From assembly GCA_002329155.1 (NCBI GenBank), contig DCXY01000039.1:1-24758 (forward strand): a stretch of DNA of 24,758 nt, in the 5' to 3' direction. The notes below the pieces were generated by a model. It was not told where the DNA came from and did no database searches. It saw only the letters and a list, made by a program, of their open reading frames with translations. This DNA is from Stenotrophomonas sp. UBA2124. GTDB lineage: Bacteria; Pseudomonadota; Gammaproteobacteria; Xanthomonadales; Xanthomonadaceae. The translations under genes were made by a program, and so were the position numbers. Shown one piece after another: positions 7,329 to 13,744 of this stretch. Each line of letters begins with the position of its first letter. Position 1 is the first letter of the stretch.

Positions 7329-8662
7329 ACATCAAGTGGCTGGTCCCTGTGGTCATCGTGCTCGGGCTGGCTGCCTGCAGCAGCGCCCCGAAGAAGGCCG
7401 CCCACGGCGGTGGCAGCGCAGCCGGCGGCAAGCCGGGCGCGGCCACGGTGGTGCAGGGCCATGGCAGCTCCCGCGTGCAGTGCCCGGAAGGCTCGCCCTA
7501 TGCCCGGGCGCAGGAAGACCTGTCCACGCGTGGCAACTACACCGCCGGTGGCCTGTACAAGCCGGGGGTCAAGGACAGCACGCCCACCTATATTCCCAAC
7601 GTTGCCTGCATACCCGAGCCGCTGGTGACCAACGAGCCGCGCTCGGCGGTGGGCAACAAGTCGCCGTACACGGTGCTGGGCAAGCAGTACCAGGTGATGA
7701 ACAACGTCGCTGAGTACGTGGAGCAGGGCACCGCCTCGTACTACGGGCAGAAGTTCCATGGCCGCCTGACCTCCAACCGCGAGGTGTACGACATGTACGC
7801 CTTCACCGCCGCGCACAAGACCCTGCCGCTGCCGAGCTTCGCGCGGGTCACCAACCTGGACAACGGCGAGTCGATAATCGTGCGCGTCAACGACCGTGGC
7901 CCGTTCCACGACGGCCGCGTGATCGACCTCAGCTATGCCGCCGCCGTGCGCCTGGGCATCACCCAGCGCGGCACCGGGCGGGTGGAAGTACGCGGGCTCA
8001 CGCCCGGCAGCGAGAACCTGATGGCCAGCGACAGCCGCCGCGCGCGCCGCGAGCAGCGTGCTGCGGCGTCCACACCGGCGCCGGTGGTCGCAACCGTGGC
8101 CGCAGCCGCGCGCCCGGCAGCGCCCAGCCATATGGACCAGCTGGTGGAAAAGCTGCCGGCGCGCCCGGTGGCCGCCGCCGCCGCTCCCGCCGCAACGGGT
8201 GCAGCCACCACCGTGGCCAGTGCCGACCATTTCGATGCGTGGATGAAGAACAACGGCGTGCGCGTGGCCACCGGCCGTCCGGGCACGCCGCGTGTGGCCG
8301 GCAGCACGCCTGCCGTGGTCACCACGCAGGCATTGCCTGCAGCGGCGCCGGCTGCCGCACCGCCCGCCACCGCACTGGCTGTGGCTGCTGCGCCTGCCGC
8401 GGTGGAGCAGGGCCCGGCCACGCGCGCGCTGGGCGCCATCCTGCTGCAGGTGGCCAGTTTCTCCAGCCGTGACAATGCGGCCCGCGCACTGGGCCAGTTG
8501 TCCTCGGCCGGCATTGTCGGCGCCTCGCTCAGCGATATCGTCAGCGGTGGCCGCACCCTGTGGCGCCTGCGGGTGCCTGCCAACGACCAGACCAACGCCG
8601 CGGAACTTGCCGGGCGCATTGCCGGTCTGGGGTTTGGCATGCCGCAGGTCGTGCGCGACTGA
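7325..8662 (+). CDS. rlpA: Septal ring lytic transglycosylase RlpA
   Basis: RlpA is an outer-membrane lipoprotein that in Pseudomonas aeruginosa cleaves denuded (peptide-free) glycan strands at the septum. This 445-residue protein has a lipobox LAAC with Cys18. The double-psi beta-barrel domain spans about residues 135-225 (GTASYYGQKFHGRLTSNREVYDM to RVEVRGLTPG). A long Ala/Pro-rich linker follows, and a C-terminal SPOR domain covers about 370-445 (ILLQVASFSSRDNAARAL to GMPQVVRD). Glu153, His164 and Asp190 match P. aeruginosa Glu120, His131 and Asp157 with identical spacing, so it should be an active enzyme, unlike E. coli RlpA. Overlap with mltB suggests coupled production of the two transglycosylases. 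Confidence 0.97.
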   Translation: MNIKWLVPVVIVLGLAACSSAPKKAAHGGGSAAGGKPGAATVVQGHGSSRVQCPEGSPYARAQEDLSTRGNYTAGGLYKPGVKDSTPTYIPNVACIPEPLVTNEPRSAVGNKSPYTVLGKQYQVMNNVAEYVEQGTASYYGQKFHGRLTSNREVYDMYAFTAAHKTLPLPSFARVTNLDNGESIIVRVNDRGPFHDGRVIDLSYAAAVRLGITQRGTGRVEVRGLTPGSENLMASDSRRARREQRAAASTPAPVVATVAAAARPAAPSHMDQLVEKLPARPVAAAAAPAATGAATTVASADHFDAWMKNNGVRVATGRPGTPRVAGSTPAVVTTQALPAAAPAAAPPATALAVAAAPAAVEQGPATRALGAILLQVASFSSRDNAARALGQLSSAGIVGASLSDIVSGGRTLWRLRVPANDQTNAAELAGRIAGLGFGMPQVVRD

Positions 8663-8715
8663 ACCTGATCCGGGCGGCCGGCTGCTGTCGCGCCGCCCTT
8701 GCGCCGCCAGCGCCC

Positions 8716-8721
8716 TACAAT
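8716..8721 (+). promoter_or_regulatory. Candidate -10 element for dacC
   Basis: TACAAT, 49 bases before the dacC ATG, matches TATAAT at five of six positions. No good -35 is visible at the usual distance. It could let dacC be transcribed apart from mltB-rlpA. Confidence 0.4.
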
Positions 8722-8769
8722 GGCTGCCTGCGTTTTCCTCTTTCCTCGTCCATCAGGAACTGCTTTCCG

Positions 8770-9984
8770 ATGAAATTCCGTTTTGCCGCCGCCGCGCTGG
8801 CCACGACGCTTGTCGTTGGTCTGGCATCCGCCCAGACGCCCACCCCCACGCCGACCCCAGCGCCTGCCGCTGCGGCCGCCCCGGCCCAGGTGGCGACGCC
8901 GCCGGCACCCGTCCCGACCACGTCCACCGCGTGGGTGCTGATGGATTACGCCACCGGCCAAGTGCTGGCGGGCGAGAACGTCCACACCCCGGTGCCGCCG
9001 GCGAGCATCACCAAGGTGATGACCTCCTACGTGCTGGCCGCCGAAACCAAGAACGGCAAGCTCAAGCCTGACGACCAGGTGATGATGAGCGAGCGCGCCT
9101 GGCGCGAAGGCGGTGCAGGCACCGATGGCAGCTACAGCGGCTTCCCGGTCAACCAGACCGCACGTCTGGAAGACATGGAAAAGGGCATGGCGATCCAGTC
9201 GGGCAACGACGCCGCCATCGCACTGGCCGAACACGCCGCTGGCAGCCAGGAGGCCTTCGCCTCGCTGATGAACAGCTACGCGGCCAAACTGGGCATGAAG
9301 GATTCGCACTTCGTCAACGCCCACGGCCTCAACGCCGAAGGCCATGTGTCCAGCGCCTACGATCTGGCGCTGCTGGGCCGCGCGTTCGTGCGTGATTACC
9401 CGGAAACCTACGCCTACAACAAGATCAAGGAATTCACCGTAGGCAACATCACCCAGCCCAACCGCAACCTGCTGCTGTGGCGCGACGCGAGCGTGGACGG
9501 CATCAAAACCGGCCACACCTCGGCGGCCGGCTACTGCCTGCTGAGCTCGGCCCAGCGTGGCGACCAGCGTCTGATCGCCGTGGTCATGGGCGGTGCTTCG
9601 GAGAAGCAGCGCGCCGACGACAGCCTGGCGCTGTTGAACTGGGGCTTCCGTTTCTTCGAGACCCACCGCCTGTATGAGCCGGGCAAGGTCGTGACCAGCC
9701 AGCATGTGTGGAAGGGCAAGGCGGACGAAGTGCAGCTGGGTGTCGCGCAGCCGATGCTGGTGAGCGTGCCGCGTGGCCGTTACAACGAACTGAAGCCGAG
9801 CATGGACGTGCCGAAGCAGCTGGTCGCACCGATCACCGCTGGCCAGGCCATCGGCACCGTCAAGGTGACGCTGGACGGCAAGGTGATCGCCGAAGCGCCG
9901 CTGGTCGCCGTGCAGGCCGTGGAAGAGGGCGGTTTCTTCAAGCGCCTGTGGGACGCCTTCATGATGTGGTGGAAGAGCGAATAA
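8770..9984 (+). CDS. dacC: D-alanyl-D-alanine carboxypeptidase (PBP5/PBP6 type)
   Basis: This low-molecular-mass penicillin-binding protein removes the terminal D-Ala from peptidoglycan pentapeptides. The start is ATG at 8770, giving 404 residues, typical for PBP5/6. The upstream open stretch runs back into rlpA and is non-coding. A Sec signal peptide ends near LASA-QT (residue 21 or so), followed by a Thr-Pro/Ala-rich spacer. Active-site motifs are S79-I-T-K82, S144-G-N and K246-T-G. The PBP5 C-terminal domain (from about 310) ends in FFKRLWDAFMMWWKSE, an amphipathic membrane anchor as in PBP5/6. The choice between dacA and dacC is by convention; the function is secure. Confidence 0.96.
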   Translation: MKFRFAAAALATTLVVGLASAQTPTPTPTPAPAAAAAPAQVATPPAPVPTTSTAWVLMDYATGQVLAGENVHTPVPPASITKVMTSYVLAAETKNGKLKPDDQVMMSERAWREGGAGTDGSYSGFPVNQTARLEDMEKGMAIQSGNDAAIALAEHAAGSQEAFASLMNSYAAKLGMKDSHFVNAHGLNAEGHVSSAYDLALLGRAFVRDYPETYAYNKIKEFTVGNITQPNRNLLLWRDASVDGIKTGHTSAAGYCLLSSAQRGDQRLIAVVMGGASEKQRADDSLALLNWGFRFFETHRLYEPGKVVTSQHVWKGKADEVQLGVAQPMLVSVPRGRYNELKPSMDVPKQLVAPITAGQAIGTVKVTLDGKVIAEAPLVAVQAVEEGGFFKRLWDAFMMWWKSE

Positions 9985-10006
9985 GCCTTCCACCGGCCTG
10001 ACGGCC

Positions 10007-10072
10007 AAGCGGCGTTGCCGCGTTTCATCCTCCGCAGGGAGTGATGGAATGCAGCAACGCCGCTTTTGTTTT
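10007..10072 (+). terminator. Nested intrinsic terminator after dacC
   Basis: Perfect 12-base arms at 10007-10018 and 10054-10065 (AAGCGGCGTTGC and its complement) are followed by TTGTTTTG. The 35-base interior also folds: TTTCATC pairs with GATGGAA and CTCC with GGAG around a GCAG tetraloop. The whole can form one long, slightly interrupted hairpin. It closes the mltB-rlpA-dacC block before the convergent lpxR-like gene. Confidence 0.85.
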
Positions 10073-10123
10073 GGGCGGCATCAAGCCGATGGGTTGCCAT
10101 CGCCGTTGCCGCAGGCAGAAATC

Positions 10124-10184
10124 CGCTCTTCCCCCTCCCTTGCGCCGCAGGCGAAGGGGAGGGCCGGGGAGGGGTGCGCTCTTC
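10124..10184. repeat. GC-rich intergenic repeat flanked by 8-base direct repeats
   Basis: A C-run/G-run element at about 10131-10175 (CCCCCTCCC, then TTGCGCC, then GGGGAGGG and GGGGAGGGG) lies between direct repeats CGCTCTTC at 10124-10131 and 10177-10184. It resembles, in inverted orientation, the element at 24629-24669 after folK. It looks like a short dispersed intergenic repeat. Confidence 0.55.
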
Positions 10185-10192
10185 AACGCACC
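10171..10192 (-). terminator. Hairpin just after the lpxR-like stop
   Basis: GGTGCG (10173-10178) pairs with CGCACC (10187-10192) around an 8-base loop. Extra G-C, A-T and wobble pairs outside extend the stem. On the - strand it begins a few bases after the stop codon. There is no T-run, so termination is uncertain; it may protect the transcript end. Confidence 0.4.
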
Positions 10193-10194
10193 TC

Positions 10195-11250
10195 TTACAA
10201 TGTACGACTCACCGTGAAACTGCCGAACACCGGCGTCTGCTGCTGGCCTTCAAACTCGCGCGTGCGGTGATAGCGCGCGAGCGCGAACTTCCAGCGGCCA
10301 TGCATCACCGCCACGCCGTAGCCGATGTCGCCGACGAACGGCCGCTTGTCCACACGGTGACTGCTGCGGAACGTGTTGCCGTCCAGCGTGATGTCGCGCA
10401 CGACCCAGCGCGCATCACTGGCGGCGAACACATGCCACGCCCAGCCATCATCGCGCCCACGGCGCGTCGGCGCAGTATTCTCACCCGCAGGGCGCGTGGG
10501 TGAACTGCCAAAGTCGTCAGGGAGCTTCCAGCCGAAACGCACTTCGCCGCCGGCATTGGCGTAGGTGGCAAGATTGCCCACCGCGCCACCCCAGTGGCCA
10601 ACCGCATCCCAGCCCCAGCCCTGCGCATTGGTGGACGGCCAACGCTGCATGCGCTCGTGCAGCAGCTTGAACACCGGCTCGTTGTGCAGCTGGTTGTGCC
10701 AGCCCAGGAATTTCTCGTCGCCCAGCATGCGGTGCACCGCGTCCTGCACCTGCTTGCCCTGTGCTGCCGGGCCGATCATGCCCAGCGCGAGCTGGGTGGT
10801 GTGCAGGTGGTCGTCACTGCGCGCGTTGTAACCGAAGTTGACCAGCAACGCGGCCGCATAGGGGCGGTCGTCCCCGATCAGGTCACTGCGGCTGCCATCG
10901 GTAGGTGTGTACAGCGCCTGGCCGAAGTTGAAGATCATGTTCTGCTGCTTGAACTCCTGCGGATGCAGCGGCTGCAAGTGGCGGTTCATCCAGCGCGCCA
11001 GACGCGGCAGACACGGGTCTTCGGTGTAGTCCTGCAGATTGGGCGAAACCAGGGTGAACATCGCACCATTGGTATAGCCCTGGTCCTGGTGCGCGCCACC
11101 GAAGATGTCGTTGTCCACCCGCAGGTTCACGGTGGGCGGGTGCGCGCTGCGCGCGCTGTCGGGGCATTGTTCGGCAGCCATCGCGGGCGCGGCCTGAAGG
11201 CCGCTGGCCAGCAACAGCGCCAGCGATAGCCGGGCTTCACGTTTCATCAC
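10195..11250 (-). CDS. lpxR: LpxR-family lipid A 3'-O-deacylase-like outer membrane protein
   Basis: LpxR is an outer-membrane beta-barrel enzyme that removes the 3'-acyloxyacyl chain of lipid A. This 351-residue protein has a signal peptide (MMKREARLSLALLLASGLQAAPAMA) and then the family hallmark LRVDNDIFGGAHQDQGYTNG. That segment holds the Asn-Asp pair and the Thr equivalent to the catalytic-site residues of Salmonella LpxR. A later GWHNQLHNEP motif carries the likely catalytic His. Alternating aromatic stretches and a terminal strand fit a beta-barrel. A second Met one codon later is an alternative start; AGAGGT sits just upstream. It is the only reverse-strand gene and interrupts an otherwise conserved cluster. 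The family is confident; substrate in this organism is inferred. Confidence 0.82.
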   Translation of the reverse strand: MMKREARLSLALLLASGLQAAPAMAAEQCPDSARSAHPPTVNLRVDNDIFGGAHQDQGYTNGAMFTLVSPNLQDYTEDPCLPRLARWMNRHLQPLHPQEFKQQNMIFNFGQALYTPTDGSRSDLIGDDRPYAAALLVNFGYNARSDDHLHTTQLALGMIGPAAQGKQVQDAVHRMLGDEKFLGWHNQLHNEPVFKLLHERMQRWPSTNAQGWGWDAVGHWGGAVGNLATYANAGGEVRFGWKLPDDFGSSPTRPAGENTAPTRRGRDDGWAWHVFAASDARWVVRDITLDGNTFRSSHRVDKRPFVGDIGYGVAVMHGRWKFALARYHRTREFEGQQQTPVFGSFTVSRTL

Positions 11251-11659
11251 GACCTCTACGGGTTTCTACTCTGGAAAGCGCGCAGCTTAGTGGCGTGCGG
11301 CATTGCACCATATTGCTGCTCGCCGGACAGATTGTTGTGGGAATGAACCCCACTGCCGGAGACCCGCCGCGACCCCGCTGGTGGCTGCCCCGCAGGCAGT
11401 GGACCTCAGTGTTGCAGCAATACAGACAGCGCCAGTCGACGGGTTGCCATCCAGATGGTGATTAAGGGGGAGCTGGCAGCCATGCCAGTGATCTGCCCGC
11501 CGCGTGGAGATGGAACGGGTGTCGTCTGCTGGGTTAGCATGCGCGCAGACCGGCCGGTGCCTGCCAGAACAGGTGCCGTGGGGAGCAGGATCCAGCCACA
11601 CGGTCGCACACCAAAGGAACGCACCTCGGTAGGTGCAGGTAAAGGGGAATTCAAACAAT
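11251..11659. other. 409-base divergent intergenic region
   Basis: This lies between the divergent lpxR-like and csgG-like genes. I found no convincing small gene. It contains several inverted repeats: CACTGCC at 11351-11357 with 11395-11401, CTGGCA/TGCCAG at 11473-11488, GGTGCCTG/CAGGTGCC near 11557-11578 (two wobble pairs), and GCACCT/AGGTGC at 11621-11636. TAGCAT at 11535-11540 could be a -10 for the csgG-like gene, with no good -35. Confidence 0.5.
11621..11636 (+). promoter_or_regulatory. Hairpin upstream of the csgG-like ribosome binding site
   Basis: A perfect 6-bp stem GCACCT-CGGT-AGGTGC ends five bases before the purine-rich AAAGGGG (11641-11647) that precedes ATG 11660. It could influence initiation or simply keep the site open. 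Function is inferred. Confidence 0.3.
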
Positions 11660-12637
11660 ATGCGCAACGTCTTTTCACCGCTGGCTGCAGCGGCTCTCAC
11701 CGTGGGTATCGCCGCCGCCGTGGCCAGCATGCCGGCCGAGGCTTCCTTCAAGAACAAGGGCACCCAGGCGCAGGAACAGCGCAAGGCTGCCGTGGCCCAG
11801 ATTCCGACCTGCCAGCGCCCGCTGGGTAGCATTTCGGTGATCGAGCCGGAAGATTCCACGCATTGGTGGACCGGCCAGCAGTTACCGGCACCTACCCGCC
11901 TGATCAAGGTGTTCGTCAACCGCTCGCGCTGCTTCACCCTGGTGGACCGTGGCGCCGGCATGGCCGCAGGCCAGTTCGAGCGTGAGCTGGCCGCCAGCGG
12001 CGAGCTGCGTGGCCGCTCCAACGTGGGCAAGGGCCAGATCAAGGCCGCCGACTACGTGATGATCCCGGACCTGGTCTCGCAGAACAGCAATGCCGGTGGC
12101 AACGCCATCAGCGGCCTGCTGGGTGGCCTGATCGGTGGCCGTGCAGGCGCCGTTGTCGGTGGCCTGAACTTCACCAGCAAGACCGCCGATGTGGTGCTGA
12201 CCGTCACCGACGTGCGCTCCTCCGAGCAGGTGGCCATGGCCGAAGGTTCGGCCCGCAAGAGCGACATGGGCTTCGGTGCCAGCGGCGGCCTGTTCGGCGG
12301 CAGCGGCCTGGGTGCCGCGGGCGTGGGCGGCTACGCCAACACCGAAATCGGCCAGGTGATCACCATGGCCTACCTGCAGGCCTATACCGACATCATCGCC
12401 CAGCTGGGCGGTCTGCCGGAGAACGCCTCCGCTGCCAGCGCGCAGCAGGCCGTCACCGTCACCCGCGCCGGCCGCCTGCTGGCCAACGCCAAGGGCACCG
12501 GCGCACCGGTGCGCACCCTGGACCCGGGCATGATGCTGTACCCCACCGGCAACAAGGAAGGCGTGATGTGGGAGGTCGAGGACGAGCTGGGCAACCGTGG
12601 CTGGGTCTCCTCTACCATGCTGGAGCTGTCCCGCTGA
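11660..12637 (+). CDS. CsgG/HfaB-family secreted protein with C-terminal SH3-like segment
   Basis: CsgG forms the outer-membrane export channel for curli; related HfaB and other family members act in surface attachment or export. The start is ATG at 11660 behind AAAGGGG, giving 325 residues; a GTG at 11633 is a weaker alternative. A signal peptide (MRNVFSPLAAAALTVG to PAEA-SF, about residue 28) lacks a Cys lipobox. The CsgG-like core runs from about 50 to 250: VNRSRCFTLVDRG, ADYVMIPDLVSQ, TADVVLTVTDVRSSEQVAMAEGSARKSD, ANTEIGQVITMAYLQAY. Gly-rich stretches GLLGGLIGGRAGAVVGG and GASGGLFGGSGLGAAGVGG sit within it. The final 55 residues (AGRLLANAKGTGAPVRTL to WVSSTMLELSR) look like a bacterial SH3 domain. 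No csgA, csgB, csgE or csgF is nearby, so a curli role is not supported. Confidence 0.8.
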   Translation: MRNVFSPLAAAALTVGIAAAVASMPAEASFKNKGTQAQEQRKAAVAQIPTCQRPLGSISVIEPEDSTHWWTGQQLPAPTRLIKVFVNRSRCFTLVDRGAGMAAGQFERELAASGELRGRSNVGKGQIKAADYVMIPDLVSQNSNAGGNAISGLLGGLIGGRAGAVVGGLNFTSKTADVVLTVTDVRSSEQVAMAEGSARKSDMGFGASGGLFGGSGLGAAGVGGYANTEIGQVITMAYLQAYTDIIAQLGGLPENASAASAQQAVTVTRAGRLLANAKGTGAPVRTLDPGMMLYPTGNKEGVMWEVEDELGNRGWVSSTMLELSR

Positions 12638-12654
12638 GGGCCTGAGCTTCCGCC

Positions 12655-12687
12655 TGAAGGGCCGCGCAAGCGGCCCTTCACGTTTCC
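12655..12687 (+). terminator. Intrinsic terminator after the csgG-like gene
   Basis: A perfect 11-bp stem (12655-12665 with 12670-12680, TGAAGGGCCGC) closes on a GCAA tetraloop and is followed by CGTTTCC. The T tract is weak, but stem strength and position 18 bases after the stop support termination. Confidence 0.7.
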
Positions 12688-12725
12688 GGGCCCCGCCGAT
12701 GGAAGGCTGTGGGCCAGCGCCGGCC

Positions 12726-12754
12726 TTGGGTTTGCGGCCCGCCGGCCCGATAAT
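12726..12754 (+). promoter_or_regulatory. Promoter of ybeD-lipB-lipA, predicted leaderless
   Basis: TTGGGT at 12726-12731 and GATAAT at 12749-12754 are 17 bases apart. The last -10 base lies seven bases before the ybeD-like ATG at 12761, so the expected start point is the A of the ATG. No Shine-Dalgarno sequence precedes this ATG, which fits a leaderless mRNA. Confidence 0.5.
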
Positions 12755-12760
12755 GTGGGC

Positions 12761-13039
12761 ATGGAAATCAAGTCCGACAACCCTGAACACGGCTTCCAGT
12801 TCCCCGGCACCTTCGAGCTCAGCGCCATGGGCACGGCCAATGCCGGCCTGGAGCGCGAGCTGCCCGAGCTGCTGCAGCGCTCCGGCGTGGAAGTGCTCGA
12901 AGAGCGCATCAGCTGGAAGCATTCGTCCAATGGCAAGTACGTGTCCGTGCGCATCGCCTTCAAGGCCGACAGCCGCGAGCAGTACGATGCCGCGCACGCC
13001 GCGCTGCGTGACCACCCGGAAGTGAAGTGGACGCTGTGA
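12761..13039 (+). CDS. ybeD: YbeD-like DUF493 family protein
   Basis: This is a small ACT-like-fold protein of the DUF493 family, next to lipB in many proteobacteria and of unsettled function; in E. coli, YbeD sits between dacA and lipB. The start is ATG at 12761 (MEIKSDNPEHGFQFPGTFELSAMG), giving 92 residues, the usual length. A GTG two codons earlier is in frame but lies in the presumed promoter. Family features are FQFPGTFELSAMG near the N-terminus and the C-terminal KYVSVRIAFKADSREQYDAAHAALRDHPEVKWTL. Its stop overlaps the lipB start region, so co-translation is likely. Confidence 0.93.
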   Translation: MEIKSDNPEHGFQFPGTFELSAMGTANAGLERELPELLQRSGVEVLEERISWKHSSNGKYVSVRIAFKADSREQYDAAHAALRDHPEVKWTL

Positions 13040-13728
13040 GCGCCTGCCCGGCGCCCACAGCGCCGGGCACGCAGCGCCCTGCGCTGGTACGCGACCTTGG
13101 CCGTCAGGCCTATGCGCCGGTATGGCACGCGATGCAGCGTTTCACCGACAGCCGTGGCGATCACACCACCGACGAGCTGTGGGTGGTCGAGCACGACCCG
13201 GTGTTCACCCTGGGCCAGGCCGGCAAGGACGAGCATGTGCTGGCCCCCGGTGACATCCCGGTGCTGCATGTGGACCGCGGCGGCCAGGTGACCTACCACG
13301 GCCCCGGCCAGATCGTGGTCTACCCGCTGCTGGACCTGCGCCGGCTCGGCATCGGCGTGCGCGACTACGTGTGCCGCATCGAGCAGGCCATCATCGACAC
13401 GCTGGACGAATGGAACATCGGCGCCCAGCGGCTGGAAGGCGCGCCCGGCGTGTACGTGGGCGGGGCCAAGATCGCCGCGCTCGGCATCCGCGTGCGCCGC
13501 GGCTGCAGTTTCCATGGGCTGGCGTTCAACATCTCGATGGACCTGGAGCCTTTCCACCGCATCAATCCGTGCGGTTACGCCGGCTTGCAGGTGACCTCGG
13601 TGCTAGACTTGGGCGGCCCTTCGGGCATCGAGGCCGTCAAGCCGGTGCTGCTGTCCCACCTGGCCCAGCAGTTCGGGCTGGCGCTGCGGCCGGACCCGGA
13701 ACTGCCCGATCTGACTACGCAGCCCTGA
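13027..13728 (+). CDS. lipB: Octanoyltransferase LipB
   Basis: LipB transfers octanoyl groups from acyl carrier protein to the lipoyl domains of 2-oxoacid dehydrogenases and glycine cleavage H protein, the first step of de novo lipoylation. From GTG 13027 it has 233 residues. GTG 13036, which overlaps the ybeD stop as GTGA, is an alternative start. Signatures are VEHDPVFTLGQAGK, the family motif DRGGQVTYHGPGQ, the active-site Lys148 in GAKIAALGIRVRRG and the catalytic Cys182 in INPCGYAGLQVTS. It lies between the ybeD-like gene and lipA, as in E. coli. Confidence 0.97.
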   Translation: MDAVSACPAPTAPGTQRPALVRDLGRQAYAPVWHAMQRFTDSRGDHTTDELWVVEHDPVFTLGQAGKDEHVLAPGDIPVLHVDRGGQVTYHGPGQIVVYPLLDLRRLGIGVRDYVCRIEQAIIDTLDEWNIGAQRLEGAPGVYVGGAKIAALGIRVRRGCSFHGLAFNISMDLEPFHRINPCGYAGLQVTSVLDLGGPSGIEAVKPVLLSHLAQQFGLALRPDPELPDLTTQP

Positions 13729-13744
13729 CGCTGCCGGAATTGCC

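Noticed and set aside
7933..10008. Open reverse-strand frame of 691 codons across rlpA and dacC
   Set aside because: Spans two genes and a promoter region on the other strand; product is compositionally biased and unrecognised.
11251..11659. Cyclic-di-GMP or other known riboswitch before the csgG-like gene
   Set aside because: The hairpins present do not show the conserved bases of known riboswitch classes I can recall.
12755..12760. GTG two codons upstream as the ybeD start
   Set aside because: It overlaps the presumed promoter spacer, and the family normally begins near MEIKSDNPEHGF.
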